Assembly (NCBI RefSeq): GCF_022788695.1
Contig: NZ_CP085160.1
Location: 62,001 to 126,000 of the forward strand
Length of the DNA stretch: 64,000 nucleotides
Direction of reading: 5' to 3'
Origin: Pseudosulfitobacter sp. DSM 107133
GTDB taxonomy: Bacteria > Pseudomonadota > Alphaproteobacteria > Rhodobacterales > Rhodobacteraceae
Part shown: positions 15,198 to 22,843 of the stretch, one piece after another
Numbering within the stretch: the first letter of the stretch is position 1
Layout: every line of letters starts with the position of its first letter
The notes under the pieces: model-generated
What the model saw: only the letters and a program-made list of their open reading frames with translations
What the model was told of the DNA's origin: nothing
Database searches by the model: none
Position numbers and translations under genes: made by a program

Positions 15198-15467
15198 CTA
15201 GGCCGCTGGTGCGGTACAAATCGGATTTCCGCGGGGGGTTCGGAGCGGCACCAGGGTCGCTTCCACGGGACCGTTGTGCAGATACCAGTAGCAGCCGTCT
15301 TCCGGCAAAAGGCGCGCGGACTGAAGATCCTGACCCGTCGCGGCCATAGCGACGACTGCCTCCGGCAGTGGTCTGTTTTGTGCAGTGTCGGGCGCGCCAG
15401 GAATAGAAGCGGAACACGCTCCCAGCAAAAACGCTGCTGGGACAAGTAAGCCAAGATGAATTCGCAT
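15198..15467 (-). CDS. Small lipoprotein, unknown function
   Basis: An 89-residue protein with a signal peptide and lipobox LLGAC (residues 14-18), so predicted to be membrane-anchored. The mature part has two more Cys (DGCYWYLHNG and NPICTAP), likely a disulfide. It sits 17 bases downstream of the L,D-transpeptidase gene on the same strand, so the two are co-transcribed and may work together in the envelope. Confidence 0.7.
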   Translation of the reverse strand: MRIHLGLLVPAAFLLGACSASIPGAPDTAQNRPLPEAVVAMAATGQDLQSARLLPEDGCYWYLHNGPVEATLVPLRTPRGNPICTAPAA

Positions 15468-15484
15468 ATTTAAAATTTCCGCCT

Positions 15485-16078
15485 TTAGAACAACTTAACC
15501 TGAGTACCGACCTCGGCCAATCCAAACAACTCTTCGATATGTTCGTTGTAGAGACCGATGCAGCCGTTCGACGATTGTCGACCGATCTTGCGCGTGTCAC
15601 CGGTGCCGTGAACGCGGTAATACTGCCATGACAGATAAAGGGCGTGTGTTCCAAGGGGATTGTCGGGGCCAGGGCCAACGAAATCCGGCCATTCGGGGTT
15701 GCGCTCCTTCATCGACGGCGTGGGTCGCCAGCTCGGGCCATCCACCTTGCGAACGATTTCGGTGTAACCGCGCCGCGTCAACTCCTCCGTAAGAGGGACG
15801 CTGGAGGGGTAAAGCTTGTAGACGTTTTCGTCTTCCGACCAGAACTGCACCGCGCGGGAGTCAATGTCGCAGAGGATCGCGCCATTCCGCAGGTTGTCAA
15901 AATGATCTTGCCAGGACGCAACCCTAAACCCGGAAATATTGCTTCGCACCGTCGGTGTCGCCAGACCCTCGTTTGTCTGTGCCACTCCCCTGCCGGTTCC
16001 GAGAACCAAGCCGCTTGCGGCGGCTCCCAGGAGCGCAGCCCTGCGCGTGACTGACATGTCGTTCGCTCGTTTCATCAT
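15485..16078 (-). CDS. YkuD-family L,D-transpeptidase (2 of 3)
   Basis: A 197-residue exported protein (twin-Arg-type start MSVTRRAALLGAAASG) with the YkuD motif HGTGDTRKIGRQSSNGCIGL (active-site His about 162, Cys about 179). The enzyme would act on murein stem peptides. GAGG lies just before the tandem ATGs at 16078/16075. It is transcribed with the lipoprotein at 15198-15467. Confidence 0.9.
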   Translation of the reverse strand: MMKRANDMSVTRRAALLGAAASGLVLGTGRGVAQTNEGLATPTVRSNISGFRVASWQDHFDNLRNGAILCDIDSRAVQFWSEDENVYKLYPSSVPLTEELTRRGYTEIVRKVDGPSWRPTPSMKERNPEWPDFVGPGPDNPLGTHALYLSWQYYRVHGTGDTRKIGRQSSNGCIGLYNEHIEELFGLAEVGTQVKLF

Positions 16079-16183
16079 GAAAACCTCAAATTTTATCTGT
16101 TTGCACTATTTTGGGACCTCCACCCACTAGAGCTTCAACAGGCTGCCACTCACAAAGCCGTGAATTCAGATGTCCTTATGCTG

Positions 16184-16741
16184 TCAGAGAAACCTGCGGG
16201 TTGTGCGGAGGTAGCCTCGGTATGGGTCCCCGTAGCGATCAATCAACCATCGCTCTTCGACGAAGGTCGCAAGGATCAATGCCGCGATGCCTGTAAAGGT
16301 CACTGACCACGCGAGGATTGAGGTGGAGAGCAGTCCAATCCCGATAAGGATCGCCATGTCAGCCACATATTGAGGATTGCGGGAGAACCGGTAAAGGCCC
16401 CGGGTCCGCAGAAAGCCTTCATCGCCACTCGTCGCCGCTATTCCAAGTTGTATTACACCGGACCAGACAGCGGCATTGCCCAGAACGATCAGACAAAGCC
16501 CTAGAGCCCAACGCATGATCCATGGGAAGTCGAGCTCACCCCATTCTAGCAGAGCCAAAACGATGGCAGATCCGAAGCCGACGCACGTAAGTCCCCAGAC
16601 GACAATCTTGTGGCCTCCTGTAGAGTGAATCGGCGGCCAGACACGTCGCTCCGGTTGAGAGATGGACCAGAGTATCCCAACAACAAGCAGCAGATTGGCG
16701 ACGCAACCGGCAGCGAAAATGACAGTCCTTAACTCAGGCAT
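16184..16741 (-). CDS. ICMT/PEMT-like integral membrane methyltransferase family protein
   Basis: A 185-residue membrane protein with about five hydrophobic segments. The C-terminal signature GLYRFSRNPQYVADM followed by EERWLIDRYGDPYRGYLR is the SAM-binding half of the isoprenylcysteine carboxyl methyltransferase/phospholipid methyltransferase superfamily. Members of this family turn up near metal-export genes; the substrate is not known. It lies six bases after the STAS-like gene and ends the operon begun at 18812. Confidence 0.8.
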   Translation of the reverse strand: MPELRTVIFAAGCVANLLLVVGILWSISQPERRVWPPIHSTGGHKIVVWGLTCVGFGSAIVLALLEWGELDFPWIMRWALGLCLIVLGNAAVWSGVIQLGIAATSGDEGFLRTRGLYRFSRNPQYVADMAILIGIGLLSTSILAWSVTFTGIAALILATFVEERWLIDRYGDPYRGYLRTTRRFL

Positions 16742-16747
16742 TACAAA

Positions 16748-17131
16748 CTACGTTGCGCTACCCATAGAGTTTTCGCGCGCCCAAGTGATAGCCGCATCCC
16801 GTTCATCTATGTCGAACCATTTGAAATCTGAACCTATCACGAGATCCGCTACCTTGGTCCCCCATTCGATCCATTTCTGATCAGCGATCATGGCGACCCG
16901 CGAAAAATCTGTCGCATGTCGGGCGTCCACTTTCATGTCCGTCCATATCGCTGCGGCGCTTTCATAGCCCTCAAACGCGTCCATAAAGATGACCAGCGCC
17001 CGTTTGTCCTCTGCCGCTTCCAATTCGCGATCGAGCCAGGTGTGCATCGACTCGAAATCCTGCTTCGACAGCTTGCCGTCGCATTCGATCCCCAGGACAC
17101 CGTCGCCGTCTATGTTCACTTCCTTCCACAT
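16748..17131 (-). CDS. SpoIIAA-like STAS/SEC14-type protein
   Basis: A 127-residue soluble protein with an alternating beta/alpha pattern (GVLGIECDGKLSKQDFESM, RALVIFMDAFEGYES, RVAMIADQKWIEWG, KWFDIDERDAAITWA) typical of the SpoIIAA-like family. These bind small lipids or act in anti-anti-sigma-like ways; the role here is unknown. AAGGAGA lies 8 bases before the ATG. Genes of this family are often found next to cation efflux pumps, as here (12 bases after the CDF gene). Confidence 0.8.
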   Translation of the reverse strand: MWKEVNIDGDGVLGIECDGKLSKQDFESMHTWLDRELEAAEDKRALVIFMDAFEGYESAAAIWTDMKVDARHATDFSRVAMIADQKWIEWGTKVADLVIGSDFKWFDIDERDAAITWARENSMGSAT

Positions 17132-17143
17132 GAGAGTCTCCTT

Positions 17144-18052
17144 TCATCCATGCCCGTAGCGGGCAGCGTCGTCATGCTTGTTGTCGGCCTTCTCGAACTC
17201 CAGCGTAGAGTGATCTATTCCGAACTCCTCCGAAAGGCGGGTCTTGATCACTTCCTTGATGCTTTCGACATCCTCCCACCGGTTCGTGGCGATCACGACA
17301 TGGGTGTCGAGCGCCGCGCGATGCTCCTGCATCTGCCAGAAATGCGCGTGATGAACTTCCTCGACACCGTCCACGTCCTCCACGGCCGCGATAACCTTGT
17401 CCGTGTCGATATCGGGTGGGCTTCCCAGCATCAGCGTGCGGATCGGGCCACCGATCTCGCTGAAGGCGAGCCAGAGGATGTAGGCAGCAATCCCGATGGT
17501 GATCGCAGGATCGACCCAGCGGATATCGTAGAGAAGGATGAGGACACCACCGACGATCACGGCCACGGACGCCAGTGCGTCGCTGAGGTTGTGGAGGAAC
17601 AGCGCCCGGATGTTCACGCTGCCTTTCTGCATCGAATAGGTCAGCCACGCGGTGAGGGTATCGATAAACAGCGCCACACTGCCCAGGATGACCACGGTCC
17701 AACCCGCGACTTCTGGCGGATCAACAAACCGCATCGCGCCTTCGTAGACCAGATAAAGGCCGATGATGATCAGCGAGGTATAATTGATCAGGGCGGCTAC
17801 GATCTCGACCCTGCCATATCCGAAGGTCATTTTCGCATCGGCCGGGCGGCGCGCGATCTTGCGCGCGCCGAATGCGATGACGAGCGACGCCATGTCGGAG
17901 AAGTTGTGGATGGCATCCGCGATCAGCGCGAGGCTGCCGGATAGTATCCCGCCGACAATCTGAGCGACCGTCAAGAGGCCGTTTGCCCAGATGGCAATGG
18001 CAACCCGCCGGTCGCCTTCTTTAGGCTCCATTTGGGCATGATCATGCGGCAC
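17144..18052 (-). CDS. CDF-family divalent cation efflux pump
   Basis: Inner-membrane proton antiporter for Zn2+, Cd2+ or Co2+. The protein has six membrane segments and the paired HxxxD sites HNFSD (TM2) and HNLSD (TM5) expected for zinc-type CDF proteins, plus a cytoplasmic C-terminal ferredoxin-like domain with HHAHFWQMQEHRAALDTHV. I choose the GTG at 18052, because AGGAGG lies exactly six bases ahead of it; this gives 302 residues beginning MPHDHAQ and overlaps the transglutaminase gene by 11 bases. An ATG at 18067 would precede that ribosome site. Confidence 0.9.
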   Translation of the reverse strand: MPHDHAQMEPKEGDRRVAIAIWANGLLTVAQIVGGILSGSLALIADAIHNFSDMASLVIAFGARKIARRPADAKMTFGYGRVEIVAALINYTSLIIIGLYLVYEGAMRFVDPPEVAGWTVVILGSVALFIDTLTAWLTYSMQKGSVNIRALFLHNLSDALASVAVIVGGVLILLYDIRWVDPAITIGIAAYILWLAFSEIGGPIRTLMLGSPPDIDTDKVIAAVEDVDGVEEVHHAHFWQMQEHRAALDTHVVIATNRWEDVESIKEVIKTRLSEEFGIDHSTLEFEKADNKHDDAARYGHG

Positions 18053-18812
18053 GAGAAGCCTCCTCATGGCTGTGGTTTGGCCGACTGAGCCCTGGAACGC
18101 TGGGCAAACGACCAGCGCGGATCGCCCTGACGCGGGCATTCATCCAATGGCGAATGAGGTGCCGATAGACCCAGTGGCGCAGGGGGCCAAACGCCTGACG
18201 ATGGTGCTCATAAAACATGTCAGGATTATCGAATGTTCCAAAATCGCGGGCGATGCCGGTCTTCTGGATATATGTACTCTCCCCCGTCCATCCGACTGGC
18301 GGTGCGCTCAAGCAGTCGGTCCCGGCACCGTAGCCGCATAGGGACTGAGTCTCGGGAAACGACCGCTGCAAGGCCAACAGGAAGGATGTGTCCAGAATGA
18401 AGCCCTCAAGATCGATCCATCCTGCCTCGGTCTCGACCTCGATCCATGAGTGGAGGATTTCTGCGGGTGCGATCGGATAGATCAGTTCAGGCACGACGCC
18501 CCGTTGCAACGCTTTGTGGATTGTGAACCCGTGCAAGCGGCATCTTACGCCGACAGCGCGTAGAAGCGCCATCAGCAGCGTTCCCTTCGTGTTGCATTGT
18601 CCATATCTGTCTTCGAGTACTTCGGAGGCAGGAACGTCGTCGGCGCGGTTATAGCCAAAGTCGATCTCGTTTCGCACGAAGTCGTAGATTGCACCAATTC
18701 GATCATGCAACGGCATGGTTCCCCACCCCCGGTCGGCGATCAGAGCGGCAAGTGAAGGATGCCTGAAATCCAAGAGTGGCGTGGACGAAAGCAGCGGGTC
18801 AACAAGGGTCAT
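18042..18812 (-). CDS. Transglutaminase-like cysteine peptidase-fold protein
   Basis: A 256-residue soluble protein. The catalytic triad order fits the transglutaminase-like superfamily: Cys in DRYGQCNTKGTLLMALLRA (about 75), His in ILHSWIEVE (about 120) and Asp in WIDLEGFILD. Substrate unknown; it has no signal peptide. It is the first gene of a four-gene operon with a CDF pump, a STAS-like protein and a methyltransferase. It is preceded by a MerR-type promoter at 18842-18872. A metal-regulated transglutaminase-like enzyme is unusual. Confidence 0.8.
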   Translation of the reverse strand: MTLVDPLLSSTPLLDFRHPSLAALIADRGWGTMPLHDRIGAIYDFVRNEIDFGYNRADDVPASEVLEDRYGQCNTKGTLLMALLRAVGVRCRLHGFTIHKALQRGVVPELIYPIAPAEILHSWIEVETEAGWIDLEGFILDTSFLLALQRSFPETQSLCGYGAGTDCLSAPPVGWTGESTYIQKTGIARDFGTFDNPDMFYEHHRQAFGPLRHWVYRHLIRHWMNARVRAIRAGRLPSVPGLSRPNHSHEEASRAA

Positions 18813-18841
18813 GAGCGTTTCCTAGAATCAACTATACAGAG

Positions 18842-18872
18842 ATGATATTTTCTACAGTCACTGTAGCTTCAA
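18842..18872 (-). promoter_or_regulatory. MerR-type promoter of the transglutaminase-CDF operon
   Basis: Minus strand: TTGAAG, 19-base spacer, TATCAT. The spacer begins with the near-perfect dyad CTACAGTGACTGTAG. MerR-family activators act on just such over-long spacers with a central dyad. The -35 hexamer overlaps the stop codon of the upstream CDF gene. Start of transcription is predicted near 18835. Confidence 0.75.
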
Positions 18873-19579
18873 CCTTTATCTTGTCGCGACGCGAGAGACT
18901 TTTCTGGTTGGTGATTGTGAACTGCCTTGTGATGCTCGTCATGCTCGTCATGCTCGTCATGCTCGTCATGCTCGTCATGCTCGTCATGCTCGTCATGCTC
19001 GTCATGCGCGTCACGCAGGATGCCTATGCCGCCCCACGCCGCGATGCCAGCCACCGCGATCCCGACAACGAGGTCGGGCCAGTTGCTGCCCAACCACCAA
19101 ACGAGACCGCCCGCTATCAGGATGCCGCCGTTCGAGGCGAAATCGTTGAGGCTGAAGGTGTTGGCGGCCCGGATGTTCACGTCCGGTTCCTTCAGTCGCC
19201 CGAGCAGCCAGATGCAGGCGATGTTGACGACCGCAGCGACCAGCGACATTGCGATCATCAAAGTTCCGAGCGGTTCGGAACCGCCGACATAGCGCCGCCA
19301 AGCGTCAATCAGAATGCCTACCGCAAAGATCAGAAGCAATCCGCCGGATATGTTTGCGGCACCCCGCTTCCACTTCGACGACCGGGACAAGGCAAGAAGG
19401 CTGATGCCATAGACGAGGCTGTCGGATGTGTTGTCGAGACCATTGGCGATCAGGGCGCTGGAATCGCCGATGGCTCCCGTGGCGAAGAACCCCGCAGCGA
19501 TTGCGAGATTGAGACCGAGAACAATCCAGAGCGTCTGGCGCTCTTTTTCATTCTTCCCGCTGAATTCGCTTTCGACCAT
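18869..19579 (-). CDS. CDF-family cation transporter with repetitive Asp-Glu-His tail
   Basis: A 236-residue membrane protein of the cation diffusion facilitator superfamily with about six hydrophobic segments. The usual TM2 and TM5 metal sites appear as LDNTSD and LNDFASNG, i.e. an Asp-rich variant rather than HxxxD. It lacks the usual C-terminal ferredoxin-like domain; instead the tail is about nine DEH/DAH triplets followed by HHKAVHNHQ, a probable metal-binding sponge. The tail is encoded by the 9-base tandem repeat at 18932-19012. It has its own MerR-type promoter at 19652-19682. Confidence 0.85.
   Translation of the reverse strand: MVESEFSGKNEKERQTLWIVLGLNLAIAAGFFATGAIGDSSALIANGLDNTSDSLVYGISLLALSRSSKWKRGAANISGGLLLIFAVGILIDAWRRYVGGSEPLGTLMIAMSLVAAVVNIACIWLLGRLKEPDVNIRAANTFSLNDFASNGGILIAGGLVWWLGSNWPDLVVGIAVAGIAAWGGIGILRDAHDEHDEHDEHDEHDEHDEHDEHDEHHKAVHNHQPEKSLASRQDKG
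18932..19012. repeat. 9-bp tandem repeat, eight exact copies plus one variant
   Basis: The plus strand reads ATGCTCGTC eight times from 18932 to 19003 and then ATGCGCGTC. On the coding (minus) strand each copy gives Asp-Glu-His. Because the unit is a multiple of three, slippage would lengthen or shorten the metal-binding tail without breaking the frame. Confidence 0.95.
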
Positions 19580-19651
19580 CGAACTGGCAAACCTTCCGAT
19601 TTCTAAGAAAGGGGGCAGAAACGCCCTCTTCGGATGCCGCTATCAAAAAGA

Positions 19652-19682
19652 TATATAGAACCTCTAGCGACTGTAGATCCAA
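19652..19682 (-). promoter_or_regulatory. MerR-type promoter of the DEH-tailed CDF gene
   Basis: Minus strand: TTGGAT, 19-base spacer, TATATA. The spacer starts with the dyad CTACAGTCGCTAGAG. The layout and dyad match the sites at 18842, 20555 and 31229. The start of transcription should be near 19645, 65 bases before the ATG. Confidence 0.75.
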
Positions 19683-19692
19683 GAGAATTTAT

Positions 19693-20019
19693 CTACGTCT
19701 CTCTCGGCACCGAAAGAATAATCGCGGCACCGATCAAACAGATAGACGTTCCTATGAAGTCCCATCTGTCAGGTCGCTGGCCCTCCACGAACCACATCCA
19801 GAGCATGGAGGCCCCGATGTAGATGCCGCCGTAGGCTGCGAAAGCGCGGCCCGCTGCGCTGGTTTCGACCTGCGCGAGCAACCAGCCGAAAAGCGCGAGC
19901 GCGAATATGCCAGGTACGAGCCAGAGCGCTGATGCCCCAAGACGCCACCATGCCCAGATAGCGAAACACCCGCTGATCTCTGCGACAGCAGCCAGCGGAT
20001 AGGCAATTGCGGCGTTCAA
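19693..20019 (-). CDS. YnfA-family (UPF0060) small membrane protein
   Basis: A four-helix inner-membrane protein of the YnfA family, distantly related to small multidrug transporters. I take the TTG at 20019, which overlaps the stop of the MerR gene as TTGA; this gives 108 residues, the exact usual length, starting at [21 protein letters not shown]. Family segments [16 protein letters not shown] and [19 protein letters not shown] are present. A longer frame from 20049 would overlap merR by 34 bases. It is co-transcribed with the regulator, so probably metal-linked. Confidence 0.85.
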   Translation of the reverse strand: MNAAIAYPLAAVAEISGCFAIWAWWRLGASALWLVPGIFALALFGWLLAQVETSAAGRAFAAYGGIYIGASMLWMWFVEGQRPDRWDFIGTSICLIGAAIILSVPRET

Positions 20020-20444
20020 GCCCCAATCTCGTCGTGCTCGGTCAGACATTCCGCATGGTCTCGAAGGACCTCCAGAACCTTGCACTCCGCAACGCTGTCA
20101 CCGTCGCACTCGGCGACCATGCGTTTCAATTCCTTCTTAAGCGCTTGCAGACGCTTGATCCGCTGTTCGACTTGGTGGAGTTGCCGACGCGCGATCGAAT
20201 CCGCCTCCGCGCAGGATTGGGACGGGTTGTCCGAGAGGTCCAGCAGCTCCCGGATGGAGTCGAGCGAAAATCCGAGCTGGCGTGAGTGCCGGATGAAAGC
20301 CAGCCGGTCGAGGTCCTTTTCAAAGTACCGGCGCTGGCCGCCTGCGGTCCTTCCGGCCTCGTTCATCAAACCGATTTCTTCGTAGTAGCGGATCGTCTGA
20401 ACCTTGGTTCCGGTTCTCCGCGAGAGTGTTCCAATTGCCAGCAT
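20016..20444 (-). CDS. MerR-family regulator, ZntR/CadR/PbrR type
   Basis: A 142-residue metal-responsive activator. The N-terminal helix-turn-helix ([25 protein letters not shown]) and the long dimer helix are standard. Cys78 (SQSCAE), Cys113 and Cys121 ([12 protein letters not shown]) correspond to the Zn/Cd/Pb ligands of ZntR-, CadR- and PbrR-type sensors; Cys133 is a further candidate. The likely targets are the dyad promoters at 18842, 19652, 20555 and 31229. Which metal is sensed cannot be told from sequence; the operator resembles those of CadR/PbrR regulators. Confidence 0.88.
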   Translation of the reverse strand: MLAIGTLSRRTGTKVQTIRYYEEIGLMNEAGRTAGGQRRYFEKDLDRLAFIRHSRQLGFSLDSIRELLDLSDNPSQSCAEADSIARRQLHQVEQRIKRLQALKKELKRMVAECDGDSVAECKVLEVLRDHAECLTEHDEIGA

Positions 20445-20459
20445 GTGCGATCCTTCAAT

Positions 20460-20474
20460 CTACAAAGACTGTAG
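20460..20474. promoter_or_regulatory. Dyad CTACAAAGACTGTAG ahead of the MerR gene
   Basis: It lies 15 bases upstream of the regulator's ATG at 20444 and resembles the half-sites of the four strong promoters, but neither strand has a good -35 next to it. It may be an autoregulatory site or a weaker binding site. Confidence 0.45.
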
Positions 20475-20554
20475 CTTACTGAAGAGCCAACTCCATTGAA
20501 AAGACAAAGGTTTCACTTTGGTGTGACTTCGGACAACAAAAAGTAACTTTTCGC

Positions 20555-20585
20555 TTGAACCTCTATCTGCTGTAGCTTGTATCCC
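20555..20585 (+). promoter_or_regulatory. MerR-type promoter of the 11-gene envelope operon
   Basis: TTGAAC (20555-20560), 19-base spacer, TATCCC (20580-20585). The spacer opens with the dyad CTCTATCTGCTGTAG. It lies 38 bases before the first ATG at 20623 and would drive all genes to 28259. Confidence 0.75.
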
Positions 20586-20622
20586 GCGCACAGACAAACT
20601 GAACAGGTGGGTAGCGCAAGCA

Positions 20623-21231
20623 ATGAAGAAGGTCCGGATAGTTCTCTGGTCGGCAGTGGTTGTCGCTGCGGCGGTGTCAGCCACGCTTTGGATGACTGAA
20701 CGCAATCAGGGACCGGTCGCCGCGCGTGTTGATCCTGAGGCCGAGAGTTTCACTGCGGATTTTGAGCTGACGGACCATACCGGTATGGTGCAGACCGACG
20801 AGGATTTCCGAGGGCGCTGGATGCTCGTCTTTTTCGGATTTGCGAACTGCCCCGACGTGTGTCCCATGGGGCTCGCAACCATCGCGCAGGTCATGGACGA
20901 GCTCGGCACCCAAGGTTCCGCCGTCCAGCCCCTGTTTATCACGGTCGACCCTGAAAGGGATACGCCAAGCGCTCTGGCCAACTACGTTCCCCAGTTTGGT
21001 CAGGGAATCCTTGGGTTGAGCGGACCGCCGGACCAAATCGAACGCACTGCCGAGACCTTCAAGATCTACTACCAGAAGATCGAGGAAGCCTCGGCGCCCG
21101 ACGGCTATACGATGGGGCATACGTCGTCCTTCCTTCTCTTCGATCCGGAAGGCGAATTTGTCCGCATCTACGAATACGACGAGGAACCCGGACTGATCGT
21201 TACTGATCTTCGCGAAAGGGTCGGCGCGTGA
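20623..21231 (+). CDS. SCO1/SenC-family copper/thiol protein (1 of 3)
   Basis: Membrane-anchored periplasmic thioredoxin-fold protein that delivers copper or reduces thiols. The 202-residue protein has an N-terminal membrane anchor (5-25), the CPDVC copper-binding motif near residue 85 in FFGFANCPDVCPMGLATI, and the distal His in MGHTSSFLLFD (about 167). First gene of a metal-inducible operon; its stop overlaps the GTG start of dsbB. Confidence 0.92.
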   Translation: MKKVRIVLWSAVVVAAAVSATLWMTERNQGPVAARVDPEAESFTADFELTDHTGMVQTDEDFRGRWMLVFFGFANCPDVCPMGLATIAQVMDELGTQGSAVQPLFITVDPERDTPSALANYVPQFGQGILGLSGPPDQIERTAETFKIYYQKIEEASAPDGYTMGHTSSFLLFDPEGEFVRIYEYDEEPGLIVTDLRERVGA

Positions 21232-21671
21232 CAGCTGGCCCAGACGCAACGCCACGCGCCGCGAGCCCGGTAGCTTTCCTCTTCGCGGCATGGTTCGTCG
21301 CCTTGTCCGCGTCGCTTGCCGTGCTCTTCATCGGAGAGGTTCTGGGGCAGACCCCCTGCAATCTGTGCTGGTTCCAGCGTGCCTTCATGTTCCCGCTCGC
21401 GGTCATCCTCGGGGTGGCGGCTTGGCGCGCCGACCTCTCGATCTGGCGCTATGCCGCGCCGCTCGCGTTTCTGGGTGGTGCCGTCGCCCTTTACCATTCC
21501 CTGCTTTACGCAGGGATCGTGCCGGCGCCGATCGTCCCCTGCACGGCGTCCGGGCCATCCTGCACCGATGACGCGATGCTGATCCTTGGCCTGCCAATCC
21601 CTCTGCTCTCCCTGCTGACGTTCGGGGCGATCCTTGTCCTTCTCATTCAACTTCGACGGATATCAATATGA
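21228..21671 (+). CDS. DsbB-family disulfide bond formation protein
   Basis: Four-helix inner-membrane quinone-coupled oxidase that recharges DsbA-like proteins. The 147-residue protein has the first Cys pair CNLC in GQTPCNLCWFQRAFMFP and the second pair in VPCTASGPSC. The GTG start overlaps the Sco stop (GTGA) and the stop overlaps the DsbA start by four bases. The pairing with the next gene suggests a dedicated oxidase system. Confidence 0.92.
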   Translation: MTAGPDATPRAASPVAFLFAAWFVALSASLAVLFIGEVLGQTPCNLCWFQRAFMFPLAVILGVAAWRADLSIWRYAAPLAFLGGAVALYHSLLYAGIVPAPIVPCTASGPSCTDDAMLILGLPIPLLSLLTFGAILVLLIQLRRISI

Positions 21672-22330
21672 ACCGAAAGACACTTCTGCTCGCGATACTC
21701 ACTCTGGTACTGGCCGTTTTCGTGGCTGGTGCCTGGTTCGTATCGCGCCCCGATCCGACCCCGGTGGCGACAGCCGCTCCGCTGGAACAACAGGATCGTC
21801 TTGTTCGGTCCTATTCTCCCATACTCGGGCGCGAGGATGCGCCAGTGACCATCGTGGAGTTCTTCGACCCAGCCTGCGAGGCCTGCCGCGCCTTCCATCC
21901 CATCGTGAAGCAGATACTGGCGCAATACCCCGACGATGTGCGCGTCGTCATGCGCTACACGCCGTTCCACGGCGATGGGTCCGAGCTGGCAATCAAGGTG
22001 CTGGAAGCGGCTCGGTTGCAGGACGTTTTTGTTCCCGTGCTGGAAGCGCTGCTTGAAAATCAGCCCGCCTGGGCCTCTCACGGCGCTCCGGCAGCTGAGC
22101 GCATCATGGAGATCGCCGGAGCGGCGGGCTTGGACACAGACGCCGCCGCAAATCAGATCATGTCACCCAGCATCGTCGGCGTCCTCAATCAAGACCGGGC
22201 AGACATCGAAGCTGTCGGTATCCAAGGCACACCGACGTTCTTCGTCAACGGTAAGCCTTTGCCAGAGTTCGGTGCGGAGCAGCTCTTGTCGCTCGTCCAA
22301 GCCGAAGTCGAGGCTGCGGCAACAAACTAG
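21668..22330 (+). CDS. DsbA-family thiol:disulfide oxidoreductase
   Basis: A 220-residue membrane-anchored periplasmic protein of the DsbA/thioredoxin fold. The active site is CEAC in EFFDPACEACRAFHP (near residue 74) and the cis-Pro loop is GTPTFFVNG. One N-terminal anchor (6-25). It would be oxidised by the DsbB just upstream, to form disulfides in exported proteins of the metal operons, which are Cys-rich. Confidence 0.92.
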   Translation: MNRKTLLLAILTLVLAVFVAGAWFVSRPDPTPVATAAPLEQQDRLVRSYSPILGREDAPVTIVEFFDPACEACRAFHPIVKQILAQYPDDVRVVMRYTPFHGDGSELAIKVLEAARLQDVFVPVLEALLENQPAWASHGAPAAERIMEIAGAAGLDTDAAANQIMSPSIVGVLNQDRADIEAVGIQGTPTFFVNGKPLPEFGAEQLLSLVQAEVEAAATN

Positions 22331-22349
22331 AACGAACAGGAGACCCAAC

Positions 22350-22832
22350 GTGTTCAAAACCTTCGCAAAGGCAATCCAGAGCCTGTCTGTCGCTCTTCTG
22401 ATGGGCTTGCCAATGGCATCCTCAGCGCAGCAGTTGTCAGAGAACGCATCGATTGTGGTCGAGAGCCCCTGGGCGCGCGCGAGCCTTGGAATGTCGCGGC
22501 CCGGCGGGGCCTATCTGACCGTTCGGAACGAGGGCAGCGATCAGATCTCCCTTATCGGTCTTCGCGCGGAGATCTCCGGCATGGCTTCGGTCCACGAAAC
22601 CAGAACCAATTCTGACGGCGTCAGCAGCATGGCTCCGGCGGACAATATCGTGATCCCGCCCGGGGGTATGTTCGCCCTTGAACCCGGCGGATATCACGCC
22701 ATGCTGATGCAACTGCAATCTCCGCTCGTCGAGGGGGAGACCTTTCCGCTGACCCTGCTCTTTTCCGATGGAACAGAGCTTGAAATCACCGTCCCGGTCC
22801 TTGGCATCGGCGCACGCGGCCCCGAAGGCTGA
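22350..22832 (+). CDS. PCu(A)C-type periplasmic copper chaperone
   Basis: Carries Cu(I) in the periplasm, typically to Sco and the oxidase CuA site. I take the GTG at 22350 with AGGAG eight bases upstream, giving 160 residues with a signal peptide ending MASSAQQ. The DUF461/PCu(A)C core is WARASLGMSRPGGAYLTVRN, with metal ligands expected from SVHETRTNSDGVSSM and LEPGGYHAMLMQL (Met and His). It lies between DsbA and the second Sco, a natural partner. Confidence 0.9.
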   Translation: MFKTFAKAIQSLSVALLMGLPMASSAQQLSENASIVVESPWARASLGMSRPGGAYLTVRNEGSDQISLIGLRAEISGMASVHETRTNSDGVSSMAPADNIVIPPGGMFALEPGGYHAMLMQLQSPLVEGETFPLTLLFSDGTELEITVPVLGIGARGPEG

Positions 22833-22843
22833 TCCGGCTGATT

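Noticed and set aside
18932..19012. Short repeats considered as a CRISPR array
   Set aside because: The units are 9 bases with no spacers and code for a protein tail.
18842..19606. Plus-strand frame reading LVM repeats through the 9-bp repeat
   Set aside because: The repeat is open in several frames by its nature; the minus-strand CDF protein explains it.
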